In this document: positions 1 to 12,300 of the stretch, piece by piece | Numbering within the stretch: the stretch's first letter is position 1 | Layout: each line of letters opens with the position of its first letter | Assembly: GCA_037042185.1 (NCBI GenBank) | Contig: JAXQJY010000030.1 | Coordinates: 248,001 to 312,000 of the forward strand | Direction: 5' to 3' | DNA: 64,000 nucleotides | Origin: Sordariomycetes sp. S80-01Y | Taxonomy: Eukaryota; Ascomycota; Sordariomycetes | Translations under genes and position numbers: made by a program | Notes under the pieces: generated by a model | Databases searched by the model: none | The model's input: only the letters and a program-made list of their open reading frames with translations | Told to the model about the DNA's origin: nothing

Positions 1-1347
1 AGCGTCGTCAAAGTCATGCCAAGAGCCACTCCCAAGAGCACAGGGTACCCCCACACAGGTGTGTCTGTGTGACGATTCGTCGTGGCCATGGCGGCGAAGA
101 AGGCAATGAAGATTGCGAAGGCGAAGACGGTGACCCATCGTACCTTGCTTGTCGCGGCGCAGTAGAAGCCGGTGACAGCTGCGCCGACCATCGAAGCAAT
201 CAGCATGATCGAGTATCGGGTGCCCACGAGAAGCGCATCCGTCTCGTACAAGACGCCGACCTGGAACGCAAAGTAGGTGTTTGCCGCGAAGAACGCAACG
301 CCTTCGGCGAAAACACAGAAGAGCGCGATTGAGAAGTTGCGGTTGCCAGTGAACAGGCCGTGGTGGAACATGCCATCCTTCTTGAACCACCCGGCGTAGA
401 CAATCAGAGCGATAGCCAAGGCCAGTCCAACGGCGAATGTTGCGGAGACGTGCGGGTTGCTCCAGGGGTAAGGAGCCCGTGACCACGAGAGTCCGAGGCA
501 GAAAAGGACCAGACCCGAGGCGAGCAGGAAGTAGGCGATCCAATCCAACTTTCGGAGCTTCTCGACATTTCTTCCGCTGTACTCTCTTTGCTTGCCGGTC
601 GGGGGCGGGTTGTATGCCACCACGCAGAGGATCGTTGCCAGGAGGAACCAGCCCATGGCCATGTAGAAGTAGTTCCTGAAGCCGTCCGCAGCCGGATCGT
701 TGGTCCTGTTCAAGGCACCACCAACAATAAGCCCGGTGATGCTTCCAAGTCCGTTGGAGATCATGTTAAGAGCCTGTCCGTGGGCTCTCCACTTGCGAGG
801 GAGAACCTCCGAGGTGACAGTGTGAAGCAACGGTTGCGCCCCAAAGGACACTCCAATGACGCAGAATCCGCCGATGGCCATGTTCATTGTGCTAGCTTGA
901 GCCACGATGAGAGACCCTGCGGCGCCAAATGCTGTTAAAACGACGAGAAACCATTTTCGTCCCCAGTAGTCGGCTGCCTGGGACACGATGGGCCCGAGCA
1001 CGACGGTGAGGATGGTGATTGGGGCCGAAAACCAAGATACCCGAGTCCTATCGTGGAAATGACCAGCGATAGTCTGGCCTTGCTATGTTCTGTCAGAATA
1101 AAATATATGGGCAGGTCGTGTATTGACTCACAGCGCCGGCCCCTACAAGCGACACAAGTTGCGCAAAGTATATCAAGCAAACCGCAAGAACAGCCAAAGA
1201 CGTCCTCAGCGTCAACCGGGGCTGCTCAACTTCGGATTTCGTATCTTCGCTGCTACTTGAGCCTCTGTCCCTTGAATCGTCTTGCGAGACAAAGTCATTC
1301 TTCCTGCTATCGGCAGAGCCAACGCTGTCGTTCTTTTCGGATGTCAT
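1..1347 (-). CDS. MFS efflux transporter, TRI12-like (3' end outside window)
   Basis: Proton-driven major facilitator carrier, probably plasma membrane, exporting small toxic or iron-binding molecules if the TRI12/siderophore-pump assignment is right. The start is the ATG at 1347. Exon 1 runs 1347-1132, then a 49-base intron (1131-1083, GTGAGT donor, ATAG acceptor, phase 0), and exon 2 is open to base 1. The first ~50 residues are Ser/Asp-rich and cytosolic. Exon 2 shows the loop motif SQAADYWGRKW between membrane helices 2 and 3, then VTSEVLPRKWRAHGQALN, typical of this family, followed by at least eight further hydrophobic segments. The C-terminus is missing because the window ends. The neighbour downstream of its promoter is a divergent FAD monooxygenase. 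The MFS call is firm; the TRI12 subfamily and any substrate are inference. Confidence 0.85.
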
Positions 1348-2551
1348 TGTCGATGCTGATCTGTCTGTGCAGCGTGACGGACGGATGAAGAGGGGAAGAA
1401 CGAGGGAGCGAGTAAGGTGCGTCTCAAATGACTACATGTATCAGACACTCGATTAAGCACATTTTGAAGCAGGGTTGTAAAGGGATACCGCACGTGTCAA
1501 GGGGGGGTTGAAAGGGGGCTATGTCCGCAAGGCCAACGCGCGTTATACTCGGGCCCGAGCCTTCTCGATTTACCCTATCCAGCTCAGATCTGAAATATGT
1601 TTGAGCACGATGCAGCATCTGCAGGTGACAGAAGCGCGCCAGGTTCGCCCACGCTTCCTTGGAATCCCGCCGCACGTTGGCTTATGTCACTGTCTCACTC
1701 TGAGTCGGGGCCGAGACCATGCAGCGGACACGCGGTAGTCAGGTCCGCCGGAAACCTTGATGTCTCAGACGAGCCCCTGAAAAGCCCTCGCTAGATATTT
1801 GTCTTGCTTGGCCAAGCTCCTGTGATGCTTCTGGCGAGAGATTGACGCTACGGGAGTTTGCTACTGCGGCGGACATGGCAGATTGCTGGCTGCTAGCACT
1901 AGGGCTGCGCTTCACCCGAAACATAAAGTCGTATATGCCGGTGGCCGTCTCTCCGAGATCTAGAGCCCTGCGCGGGGAACTATACCCCTGACGCTCTGAT
2001 AAACGTCTGAGAAAACGTCGTCCCGACAGAGCGGTGATCTGCAGCGCCAGCGAAGCCGACATCAGGCGTGGCCAACCAACAACAGCCTTATGGCGAACTG
2101 ATGCATACTTCTGTGACAACATCTCCGCGACTCCTCGTGGTGCGTTCACTTCTTACAGAAGCACTGGAATTCGCGCAGTCGCATCTGAGTCAGTGAAGGG
2201 ATGGGTTGCGCGTTGGTTGTGGCGCCACCGGTCAGAATGTAGCACCTGAATGAAACCCAATGCATGATTTTGCAGTGTGGGTGGTACCGAGTCGCACCTT
2301 TACTTTTCGTCTGAAAGACAAGAGAGGGGACATCGCTATCTTTACGACAGTGTGCCTGATTCATAATCCGGACAAAACGGTGATTCGAATTAGTCAATCG
2401 ATGCTAGCAATCAGCATGAGATCGATGAGCGTTCCGGCCGTTCGGCTCCCTCAAGTGAGATATGTGAGATATGAGAGCAATGCCTTTGACCCATCGCTCG
2501 TTTTTCTATCTTCTCAGCAATCACATCTCACATTGTGACTGAATTATCGCC
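1348..2551. other. Divergent intergenic region, MFS / monooxygenase
   Basis: About 1.2 kb between two divergent starts. It holds one CACGTG E-box (1491-1496) and two copies of GTGAGATAT near 2455-2473, which contain GATA cores. The open frames here lack ATG starts or recognisable domains. I see no gene. Confidence 0.5.
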
Positions 2552-4225
2552 ATGCTCAATGTCCTTGTAGTGGGAGCGGGCATCGCCGGCCTCACCACCG
2601 CCATATCCCTGCGCCGAGCTGGCCATCTCGTCCACGTCTTCGAAAGGTCATGTATGAACAATGAAGTCGGCGCGGCAATCTACGTGCCGCCAAACGCCAC
2701 CAGATTCCTCACAGCTTGGGGCCTTGATCCTTTGAGATGGCGATTCGTCAAATCCAGGAGGGTGACTTTCAACGACCCGGCCACGATGGAGCCGAAAATG
2801 ACCATGTCGGATGAGCAGACGGCTCCGGGAATTGGGGGAGCGAATCTGTACTATTCACATCGGGTTGACTTGCACAACGCGTTGAAGTGGTTGGCTACGA
2901 AGCCAGATGGACCAGGCATCCCGGCGACGATTCATCTTGGTGCCCCGGTGCACAACTATGTAAGCGATGATTTTTCTTCGGTAGTCTTCATATCTGATCT
3001 TTTAAGGGTATCTCCGAACCATCGATCACTCTAGAAGATGGCCGAAGGTTCACAGGTGATGTGGTCATTGGAGCGGACGGCGTCCACTCCAAAGCCTCGA
3101 CGGCAGTGCTTGGACAAAAGAACGAACCGGTCTCGCCCAAACCATACAACTACGCTTATCGCTTCCTGATTAACTCTGAGGATCTCGAGAAAGATCCCGA
3201 AACGAGGTTCTGGAACGAAAATCGCAATGGATGGACGAGGATATTCACTCACGCTGACAAGCGCTTGGTGGCCTACCCCTGTCGAGAGTAAGTAGCAGCT
3301 AGCATGGAGGTCTAGATCCGAGGATTGCTGACTAGGTAGAAACACTGTTTACAACATGGTTGGGATCTTCTACGAGGAGAAGAACGATGACGCCGTCGAA
3401 GGTGAGCTGATTGTCGACCACTGTTGATACAAGGCTCACACAAGGTCAGATTGGAAAAACAGCGTCCCAGTCACAGAGGTTCTGGACAGATATTCTGATT
3501 TCAGTCCGCAACTTCTCAAAGTAGTCAGGTAAGCTTGAGCGGCATAATTGACCTATAAACTTTCTTACAATCAGCAGCAAAACCACCAGTGTCAAGAAGT
3601 GGCCACTCCTCTATCGACATCCAATCCCAACATGGCACAAGGGATGTATGGCTTTAGCAGGAGATGCAGCGCATCCGATGCTACCACGTATGTACTTTTC
3701 TTTTCAACAGTGGTAAAGGCTAATGTGGAGAAGACCAGGGCCAGGGCGGTGCCCAAGGAATGGAAGACGGCTTCGTTCTTGGCGTCGTTCTCCATGGAGC
3801 AACCACACCAGAGGAGATCGAGCAGCGGCTCGTCATCTACGAGAACATCAGACGTAACAGAGCCAGCGTGATTCAGATCCTCAGCAACGTGGGTGCTGAC
3901 GAGACGCACCTTGTTCGTGACGAGCTCTCACAATACATGAGGATGGAGGATATCCCTAGTAAGCAGTCTCGCAGCCGCCGACAACACCTCAGCTAATCTT
4001 TGCGCAGCCGGGCCCCGCGGGATTCTCCACCACAACTTCGGCTATGATGTCGTTAAGGAGACTCTTCAAGCGATGAAACGACATGACCCTGCGTATTCGT
4101 TGCCCGAAGGCTTTTTCGAGGGTGAGGTGATCGGGGTCCCGCCAAGAAGCTCAGGGGTAAAGGGGCAGTCGCCCGAACATGTGGCACCGCATGCGGCACC
4201 GCTCATGAGCGTTGAAGCCAACTGA
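2552..4225 (+). CDS. FAD-dependent monooxygenase, salicylate hydroxylase-like
   Basis: Flavoprotein aromatic hydroxylase of the PF01494 type, expected to use FAD, NAD(P)H and O2 on a phenolic ring. The model has seven exons with introns at 2960-3006, 3288-3339, 3402-3449, 3529-3577, 3688-3733 and 3959-4007; all phases agree and give 460 residues, normal for the family. Visible motifs are the dinucleotide-binding VVGAGIAGL (residues 6-14), the DG motif VVIGADGVHSK and the FAD-ribityl GD motif ALAGDAAHPMLP followed by QGQGGAQGMEDG. No signal peptide or membrane anchor is seen, so it is probably cytosolic. The acceptor of the fourth intron is a CAGCAG tandem, so a one-Ser length variant is possible. 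It sits between two MFS carriers and may act in aromatic breakdown or secondary metabolism; the substrate is unknown. Confidence 0.9.
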
Positions 4226-4913
4226 GTTTCTAGTATTTTCAATAGACGTACACATTCAGTACTCCTTTCTGAGTAGTTTGGTTGTCGCTACAGTGCTTAG
4301 GTTTGTCGCGGCTGGCTACAAAACGTGCGCTTTCCATCGTGATGTCGGGAACCGGCATACGACAGAAGTCGGCAATATCCCGACAAACTGCAACACAGTG
4401 CTACATTCATGTTCCCCCCGGCAATCGCTAATTGACATGGGCTGATATCCGCGTCAGTCGGCGGAATCTCCGACATGCACAAATCCACGTCCTCGCCACA
4501 AAGCCCATCCATGCTCCGAAATCGCACCCGTCAAAGTGCCGCCTCTTATCTGAGCGGGCCGTGTCCGGAGCTTTGATCGACCGAGACGGATTCATGTAAC
4601 CTCACAACCCTGCGATATCCTAGCGGGCGAGGGAGAAGCCAAGTCCGATCCAATCCCTATCCCGGAGCCGACTCCACGCCACAGAGTTCCCCGCAAACCG
4701 GCACGCCGGGTTCCGGTGGGGGGAGTCGGCATCCAAACCCCTATCGGGGCCTTAACGTTGCTTCAAGGCGGAGTCGAAATGAGGAGAGGGCTGGGGAATG
4801 TCCTCGTGGTATAAGTAAGATGAATTCTCCTCCAGGCGATATTCTCAATCGCACTGCGTGTCTTCTTAACACCTGCTGCTCAAAAGCGACGCCAGTTCGG
4901 CATCGACGACAAG
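4226..4913. promoter_or_regulatory. Promoter region of the sugar transporter
   Basis: No gene seen. It holds a CGG-N5-CCG inverted pair (4462-4472), a possible Zn2Cys6 regulator site, one GTGGGG CreA-like site (4716-4721) and a TATA-like TATAAG (4810-4815) about 100 bases before the ATG. The functions are inferred from motif shape only. Confidence 0.4.
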
Positions 4914-6719
4914 ATGGCAGAAACAAAGAACGATCCGGTCGAGGGCAATCCTCAGGATGTCCAACCCGCCCGAGACGAGAAGCGCGATTCCATGCTTGAA
5001 GATGTCAAGCTCCAGCAGCCGAGCGCGGAAACCTACGCGGCCATTATGGCCCACCACAAGCCCGACATGCGAGGATCCGGCTACATCAGACTGTACCTCG
5101 TCGCCGGAGCAGTCTTTCTGTGCTCAACAATGAGTGGTTAGTGACCTCGCTTCGAGAGAGCACACTGAACAAAGCTGACATGATCAGGTTTCGACGGATC
5201 TCTGATGGGTTCCATCAACGCTCTGCCCAACTATACTTCGTACTTTGGCCTCCCCGAGGAGGGCAACGCCAGCACCGGCATCATCTTCGCCATCTTCCAG
5301 GTTGGCAACATGTGCGGCGCCTTCTTCGTGTGGATGGCAGATTGGTACGGACGGAAGCGCCACATGTTCTTCGGCTGCGTGGGCGTGTGCGTTGGAACCA
5401 TCGTCAACGCCCTCTCGACCAGCGTGCCGATGTTTATCGCCAGTCGCTGGCTTATGGCCTTCTTCGTTACGTGGTCTGTCACAGCGGCCCCATTGTATCT
5501 GGTTGAGATTGCGCCAGCGGCGTACCGAGGTACCATTGCTGGGCTGTACAACACATTCTACTATGTGGTAAGTCAATGAAGTCCATCACGCTGTGGTTGA
5601 AACCCCAGTGCTTATGATGCAATCAGGGCTCAATCTTGGCAACCTCGTCGGTGTACGCGTGCCACAAGTACCTCGAAAACCAGGGCAACGCCGACTGGAG
5701 GATCCCGCTCTGGCTGCAGATGGTCTGCCCCGGCATTTTTGCGTTGTGTGCCTGGTTCATCCCCGAGTCCCCCCGATGGCTCATCGCAAATGATCGCCAC
5801 GAAGACGCCAAGAAATTCTTCGCGACCTACCACGCCAACGGCGACGAAGACCATCCTCTCGTGACGCTGCAGATGACGGAAGCCCTGGATGCTCTCCGCC
5901 ATGAGCCCGTCGCGGCATCGTGGACGGATCTTTTTGACCTGCGTGTGCTCGTCGAGACCAAGTCCAATCGGTACAGACTCATGCTAAACATGACCTTTGC
6001 GTGGTTCGGCCAGTTCAGCGGCAACAACATCATCTCGTACTACCTCCCCATCATGCTCCTCAACATTGGCGTCACGAACACCAATCTTCAACTGATCCTC
6101 AACATCATCTATTCCATCACCGGCTGGGTGTTCTCGACGGCTGGTTCCCGCTTGCACGACAAGGTCGGACGACGCAAGATGCTCATTGGCGCCACAATCG
6201 GCATGATCGTCTGCCTTACAGTCGTCGCGGCCAGCGCAGCCGGGTACGTCGAATACGACAATCCCGTCTCCCCGACGGTCAGCATCGTCTTCATCTTTAT
6301 CTTCGGAGCCATCTTCGCGGCAGGATACACGCCGATGCAGCCCATCTACCCGGCCGAAGTCGTCAGCACGAGAATGAGAGCCAAGGCTATGGGGACCTAC
6401 AAGATCACCAACGGCGCGGCCGGGTTCTTAAACACCTTTGTCGGACCCATTGCGCTTTCCAACGTGAGTAAACGAATGACATCGCCATGATTATCATACT
6501 GAACATTTCTAGATCGGGTACTGGTTCTACGTCTTCTTCGTCTTCTGGGACACGTTTGAAGCAACATTTATGTACTTCTACTTCGTGGAGACAAAAGGGC
6601 TGACGCTCGAGGAGCTGGACGCTGTCTTTGAGGCGGATAACCCCAGGAAGGAGAGCGTTGCTGTCAAGAAACGCCAGCTGCAAGTCGCTAAGGGAGAGAT
6701 GTCGGTCTCGGGTGCTTAG
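4914..6719 (+). CDS. MFS sugar transporter, lactose-permease/hexose type
   Basis: Twelve-helix sugar/H+ symporter of the Sugar_tr family (PF00083), plasma membrane. The ATG at 4914 is in good context (AAGATGG) about 100 bases after a TATA-like box. Introns are 5137-5187, 5568-5626 and 6464-6512, giving 548 residues. Diagnostic pieces are [13 protein letters not shown] (loop 2-3), [14 protein letters not shown] after helix 6, [10 protein letters not shown] (loop 8-9), and [13 protein letters not shown] after helix 12. The N-terminal ~60 residues are hydrophilic and cytosolic. It is closest in pattern to LAC12-type fungal disaccharide/hexose carriers; the actual sugar cannot be read from sequence. 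Its 3' end faces the esterase gene with a gap of about 120 bases. A CreA-like site upstream fits glucose repression, as inference. Confidence 0.92.
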
Positions 6720-6838
6720 GTGGGAATGCAAAGACAGGCCGACCTGGCCGCAACCGCCCCAGGGCAACGTCATTTACGAATTATAATCGTTGGTAGCGCA
6801 GTCAACTTCAGTTCAAGATACCCATCCACGAAGTTCAA

Positions 6839-8030
6839 TCACAGATGCTGCCTCGCCCAATTCTTCATTCGCGACGTAGCATCGAACCCAGTCCCCAAGA
6901 TGCCCTCTAGCAGAATATAGTCATGCGCCTCACGCTCAGCAACCTCCACATGTAGGTCTAAGCCGGGACATTCTCGGCGGAGAAGCTCAGTGAAAGCCAA
7001 TATGTCATCGACGAAGCACTCCTGCTTGCCGGCGGTGATGTACATGGCCTTTGCAACCGAGTTGGCTTCTTTCATCCACGCCGCATCGCCTTCCATGGGC
7101 AGAGCAAGCGCGCGCATTTCAGCAACGCTCATGCCCCCAGCTTTTTGCTGGAACATCTCGTCTCCCGTTTGGAGAGCAAGTGGTTTGCAGATCATGTCGA
7201 CGGCGTTGTTGTCGTCGTAGGATCGCGCATCGACTCGGCCATCAACCAGGGGTGAGACCATGAACACACCTGCTACCGGACCTGGCAGGTTGATAGGTTC
7301 GATTCCAGGGTGAGGTTCAACCAGATGCCTCAAGACTTGAACAGTCAGGTTTCCCCCGGCGGAATCCCCTCCGAACAACAGGTCTGCCGACGCGATGCCC
7401 CTCTTGAGCAGCATGTCCAGCGCGGCGCAACATTGAGTCAGCTGCAAAGGATACCTTCCCGGCGGACAAAGAGTATACTGGACAATCGCGACGGCGACTT
7501 CCTGCTTCTCGCCCGGCCCGGCGTCCACGTACGAGTTCCAAGCCCACTCGAAGTGGCCCTTTGTGGCGGGTGCGATGTAGCCCCCGCCGTGGAAGAGGAG
7601 CACAAACTTGGCCGCTTTGCTACGATCCCCAAGCCAGCAGATGGACGCGTCGGTTCCTGCCACGGGCTCGACGTCCTCCCTGAGTTTCCGCAGAACGGCC
7701 TCGCCACGCGACGCGACTGCTCGCTGCTTGGTGGCTAGCCATCGCACATACCTCGCTTTTGTGGGCGGCGCAATGCTCTGCAAGTAGCGCGGATTCGTCG
7801 ACGCGAGGACGAGACGCAGCAACAGACTCAAGGCGACGAACCTGAGACCCATGCCCCGGCTCCTGGCCTGGGGCAGGCCGCGCGCGAGACAGAAGGCATA
7901 GGCGGCGGGTACTGCCGATGTCAGTGTGCCAGAATCCGTGAGCGGGTGATTGGTTCTTACGGATGAAGAGTGCTCGAAGCGTGAAGTCAATTTTCTCCCA
8001 TAGCGAGAGCTGTGTGCTGTACGGCGCCAT
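6839..8030 (-). CDS. Alpha/beta hydrolase, HSL / steryl acetyl hydrolase-like
   Basis: Predicted esterase/lipase of the hormone-sensitive-lipase-like fold. The start was placed at the ATG at 8030 because a short first exon (8030-7961) followed by a 49-base intron (7960-7912, GTAAGA donor, GGCAG acceptor, phase 1) gives the N-terminus typical of this family (YSTQLSLWEKIDF). A longer frame reaching 8173 lacks that signature. The protein is about 380 residues. It shows the oxyanion motif LLFHGGGY, the nucleophile elbow FGGDSAGGNL (Ser), a late ITAGKQECFVDD carrying the likely acid, and REAHDYI with the catalytic His. Hydrophobic residues near the N-terminus may anchor it to the ER, as in Say1-type enzymes. 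Substrate unknown. Convergent with the sugar carrier. Confidence 0.85.
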
Positions 8031-9348
8031 GGCGGCCCTGGTGACGACTCACAACTTCTTGCTAAGCGTGTCGCGCCTGGAATGAAAGCGGGGAACAGCC
8101 GCACCGAAGGCCTCGCGGCAACACGTGTGGTGCAAATTAGGCTGTTGATTTCAGCTTCTGCAAACAACGTCAATAGGTTGTCAAGAACGGGAAGTTCTTA
8201 GTCGAATGCTACCGCGCACCTTAACATAAACTGGGAATTCAAGTCAGCCGTCCTCCTACCCGACGAGATCTCATCACGGCTTGGAGTATTGCTCTGGAAC
8301 ACGATAACTTTTGTGTGGCGTGGTTGTACTGCCTACTGCCAACCTTACCTTGTGACACAACACGATCGCAACGACAGTGCAAATCTAAAATTCCCATCCG
8401 AAAAAAAGCCAGAAGTGCCCGAGACACCCCTTTCTTTTTGGAGTCTCGAAAACCTGCAAGTGTAGCCTTTGAAATGCCATGTTTACTTGGCCCCAGCGCT
8501 GTCTAGGGTAGCCCAGTGGGTCAGGTCAGACAGGGGCGGTGTCTCGTCTCGAAAAGTGAGTCGGGAACCCCCGTGAAACCGTGATAAGGTTGTGTAAACA
8601 TTGGTGCTGCGGACCTGACCTGGTGGATCATGACGGACTTCTCGCGTTGATCCATCTTTGAAAAGACCGAGATAAAAAATCTGCGAGCCCTCACAGTCGA
8701 TGCGGCTCAAGGGTTGTCGGGATTTAATTTGTTAAGTGCCGGACAAGTCTAGTATCTCCGAGATCCACCTGCCAAAAGCATGCAGCCTAACGTATACGTC
8801 ATGATTGTGAAAGAGAAAAGAACAGCCCAGCAACAATGGGCGATCATGGCGGACGCACAAGGTTATCAGATCGCGCGCTCAGTGACCATCATTCGTGGCC
8901 TCAGGGCCTAGACCAGGGGCTGCCAGCGACTAGCTCCTGGCATTGACTCATGATAGGTAGCTTGACGAGCACGTAGGCGAGTGAAGCCGGGAGAAGGAAA
9001 GCAAAACGTCGCGCAGGGGGTTGTGGCAGTTCCGAAGACCGACACATCGATCGGTGCACGGAAGCGCGAGCGGCTTGGAGACCCCAGTGTCTTCCAATAA
9101 GGTTGCTCGTGCGAGCCCATTCCGGACAGTCGCCAGGTTCAATGCGTCCAGGCTAGCGCTGAGTTTGAGCGTCATAGACTTCTCATCGCGTCTGCCGTCG
9201 TCGCGTGTCGGACTCTTGCGTTGTCCGAGAGAAGAAACTGCAAGCTGATATATTGCTGGCACGACCGGTTTGGGTTGTCTGCTCTGCAGAAGGGTAAGCG
9301 AACACCTGCTGCCGTTGGTTGTCGAGAAACGTTGCGCTGACCGCAGCC
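8031..9348. other. Intergenic region upstream of the ABC pump
   Basis: About 1.3 kb shared by the divergent esterase and ABC genes. Only short frames without domains are present. An everted CCG-N10-CGG pair at 9039-9054 is a conceivable Zn2Cys6 regulator site, which would fit a drug pump, but this is weak. No mobile element is visible. Confidence 0.4.
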
Positions 9349-12300
9349 ATGGAGCTTCCCACGCCCAACGACACCGACGTGCCTGGAGGCTATCCCGAAA
9401 CCCCAAGCTCCTATTCTTTGGACAACGGAGCTGCGACGCCAACGCCAAACCAGGAAAATGTAGCTCCGCCGCTTGCTGATGCTGGGGCTTCGGCTCCAAC
9501 CCGGCAACAAACTGTTTACGCGCCTGTTGTCACAGGCCAGGCTGGATATCCCGAACCTCCTTCGAGCAGCAGCACCCTGCAACAGCCCGGTGAGCACCGC
9601 GTTGAGACACCACTGGCTGCCTCTTCGGACGATACCGATACGTCTCCAGTGCGCGAAGCCGAGCCGGAAAAGCCTAAGCTGGAGAGGCGACGAACGATCC
9701 AGTCCGAGGACGAGTTGTTCCGGATCCTATCACGGCGCCGGACGACCAACACGCAGGGAACATCTGCTTCCGCAGACAGCGACAATGACGAGGAAAATGC
9801 AGAGATCAACCGTCTCATGTCCCGCATGTTCGGCACTGCTCGTCAGGAACAGAGCGAAGAGGAAAATACCAGACATAGCGGTGTCATCTTCCGCGACTTG
9901 ACCGTCAAAGGCGTCGGCCTGGGAGCCAGCCTACAACCCACCGTGGGCGACATCTTCCTCGGCCTTCCGCGCAAGATCGGCAATCTCTTCACAAAGGGTC
10001 CCAAAGCTGCTTTCGCTAAGCCTCCCGTGCGCGAGCTCATCAGCCACTTCGACGGCTGCGTCCGACCCGGGGAGCTGCTCCTCGTGCTCGGTCGGCCCGG
10101 GTCCGGCTGCACGACCTTTCTCAAGACCTTTTGTAACCAGCGCTCTGGGTTTGAGGCCGTGGAAGGAGACGTCACCTACGGAGGCACGGGTGCCGACGAG
10201 ATGGCCAAGCGATTCCGCGGCGAGGTCATCTACAACCCCGAAGACGACTTGCACTACGCAACCCTGAGCGTCAAGCGCACCCTCTCCTTCGCTTTGCAGA
10301 CTCGAACGCCCGGAAAAGAATCGCGTCTCGAGGGTGAGTCTCGCGCCGACTACGTGAAGGAGTTCCTTCGCGTCGTGACGAAGCTCTTCTGGATCGAGCA
10401 CACCCTCGGCACCAAGGTCGGCAACGAATTCATTCGCGGCGTGTCCGGCGGAGAGCGCAAGCGTGTTAGTATCGCCGAGGCCATGATCACACGCGCTTCG
10501 GTCCAGGGCTGGGACAATTCTTCCAAGGGCCTCGACGCCAGCACGGCTCTGGAATACGTTCGGTCCATCCGCGCCATGACGAACATGGCGGATGTGTCCA
10601 CCGCTGTTTCACTCTACCAGGCCGGAGAATCACTGTACAACCTGGCCGACAAGGTTTTGCTGATCGATGAAGGGAAGTGCCTCTACTTCGGCCCCGCCGA
10701 GAACGCAAAGAGGTACTTCCTCGACCTGGGCTTCGACTGCCCTGAGCGGTGGACGACACCTGATTTCCTGACATCCGTCAGCGACCAGCACGAGCGTAGT
10801 GTGCGCAAGGGTTGGGAGAACCGCATCCCCCGAAACCCTGAAGAGTTCGCACAGGCCTACCGTAAGAGCCAAGCCTACCAGAACAACATTGCCGATGTGG
10901 AGGACTTCGAGGACAAAGTCCAGCAGCAGGTCGCCGAGCGCGAGCGGAACCAGTCCAAGCGGACGGCGGAGAAGAACTACACCCTACCCTTCCATAAGCA
11001 AGTCATTGCCTGCACCAAGCGCCAGTTTTTGGTCATGACTGGCGATCGCGCTTCGCTCTTTGGAAAATGGGGTGGCCTCTTGTTCCAGGGTCTCATTGTC
11101 GGTTCGCTCTTCTACAACCTAGCTCCCACAGCCGCCGGTGCTTTCCCTCGTGGCGGTACCCTGTTCTTCCTGCTCCTCTTCAACGCCCTCCTTGCCCTTG
11201 CTGAGCAGACCTCTGCCTTTGAGTCGAAGCCCATCCTGCTGAAGCACAAGTCCTTCTCGTTCTACCGCCCTGCTGCCTACGCCATCGCGCAGACTGTCGT
11301 CGACGTGCCGCTCGTCTTCATACAAGTGGTCATCTTCAACGTTATCATCTACTTCATGGCCAATCTATCGCGCACGGCGAGTCAGTTCTTCATCGCCACG
11401 CTCATCCTGTGGCTCGTCACCATGGTCACGTATGCCTTCTTCCGAGCCATCTCCGCCTGGTGCAAGACCCTCGACACAGCCACGCGCTTCACCGGCGTTG
11501 CCATCCAGATCCTGATCGTGTACACCGGCTACCTGATCCCGCCGGACTCGATGCATCCTTGGTTTAGCTGGCTGCGTTGGATCAACTGGATCCAGTACGG
11601 TTTCGAATGTCTCATGGCCAATGAATTTGCCTTCCTCGACCTCCAATGCGTGCCACCCTACCTCGTCCCTCAAGGCCCTCAAGCCTCGCCTCAATACCAG
11701 TCCTGCGCTCTCAAGGGCTCCGTTCCTGGTGAAACTAGTGTCAGCGGCGCTGCGTACATAGACGAAGCCTTCACATACAAGCGATCCCATCTCTGGCGTA
11801 ACTTCGGCTTCCTCTGGGCCTTCTTCATCTTCTTCGTCTTCCTGACGGCCCTCGGCATGGAGCTCATGAAACCCAATGCCGGCGGTGGCGCCATCACCAT
11901 CTTCAAGCGTGGCCAGGTTCCCAAGAAGGTAGAGAAGTCGATCGAGACCGGTGGCCGGGAGGCTAAGGATGAAGAGACGGGGCCTACTTCGCATGTCACG
12001 CCCGACATGGCGGATGAAGGTGGTCACGAGCGTAAGGAGAACACCATGCAGGAGGTGGCGAAGAACGAGACCGTGTTTACTTTCAGGGACGTCAACTACA
12101 CCATTCCCTATGAGAAGGGCGAGCGTAAACTGCTGCAGGATGTGCAAGGATATGTTCGACCTGGCAAGCTCACTGCCCTTATGGGAGCATCAGGTAAGAC
12201 GATCTTAACCAAGACTATTGTACATGCTAACATTCAATCTAGGTGCTGGAAAGACCACGCTTCTCAACTCTCTGGCCCAGCGCATCAACTTTGGCACCAT

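Noticed and set aside
1739-2149. A 136-codon minus-strand open frame between the MFS and monooxygenase genes
   Set aside because: It begins with GTG, has no recognisable motif, and lies in a promoter region.
1-8030. Secondary-metabolite biosynthetic cluster
   Set aside because: A monooxygenase, esterase and pumps are present but no core synthase is visible; kept only as a weak neighbourhood note.
11365-12147. A long minus-strand frame inside the ABC transporter
   Set aside because: It is a codon-bias shadow of the ABC gene and has no domain of its own.
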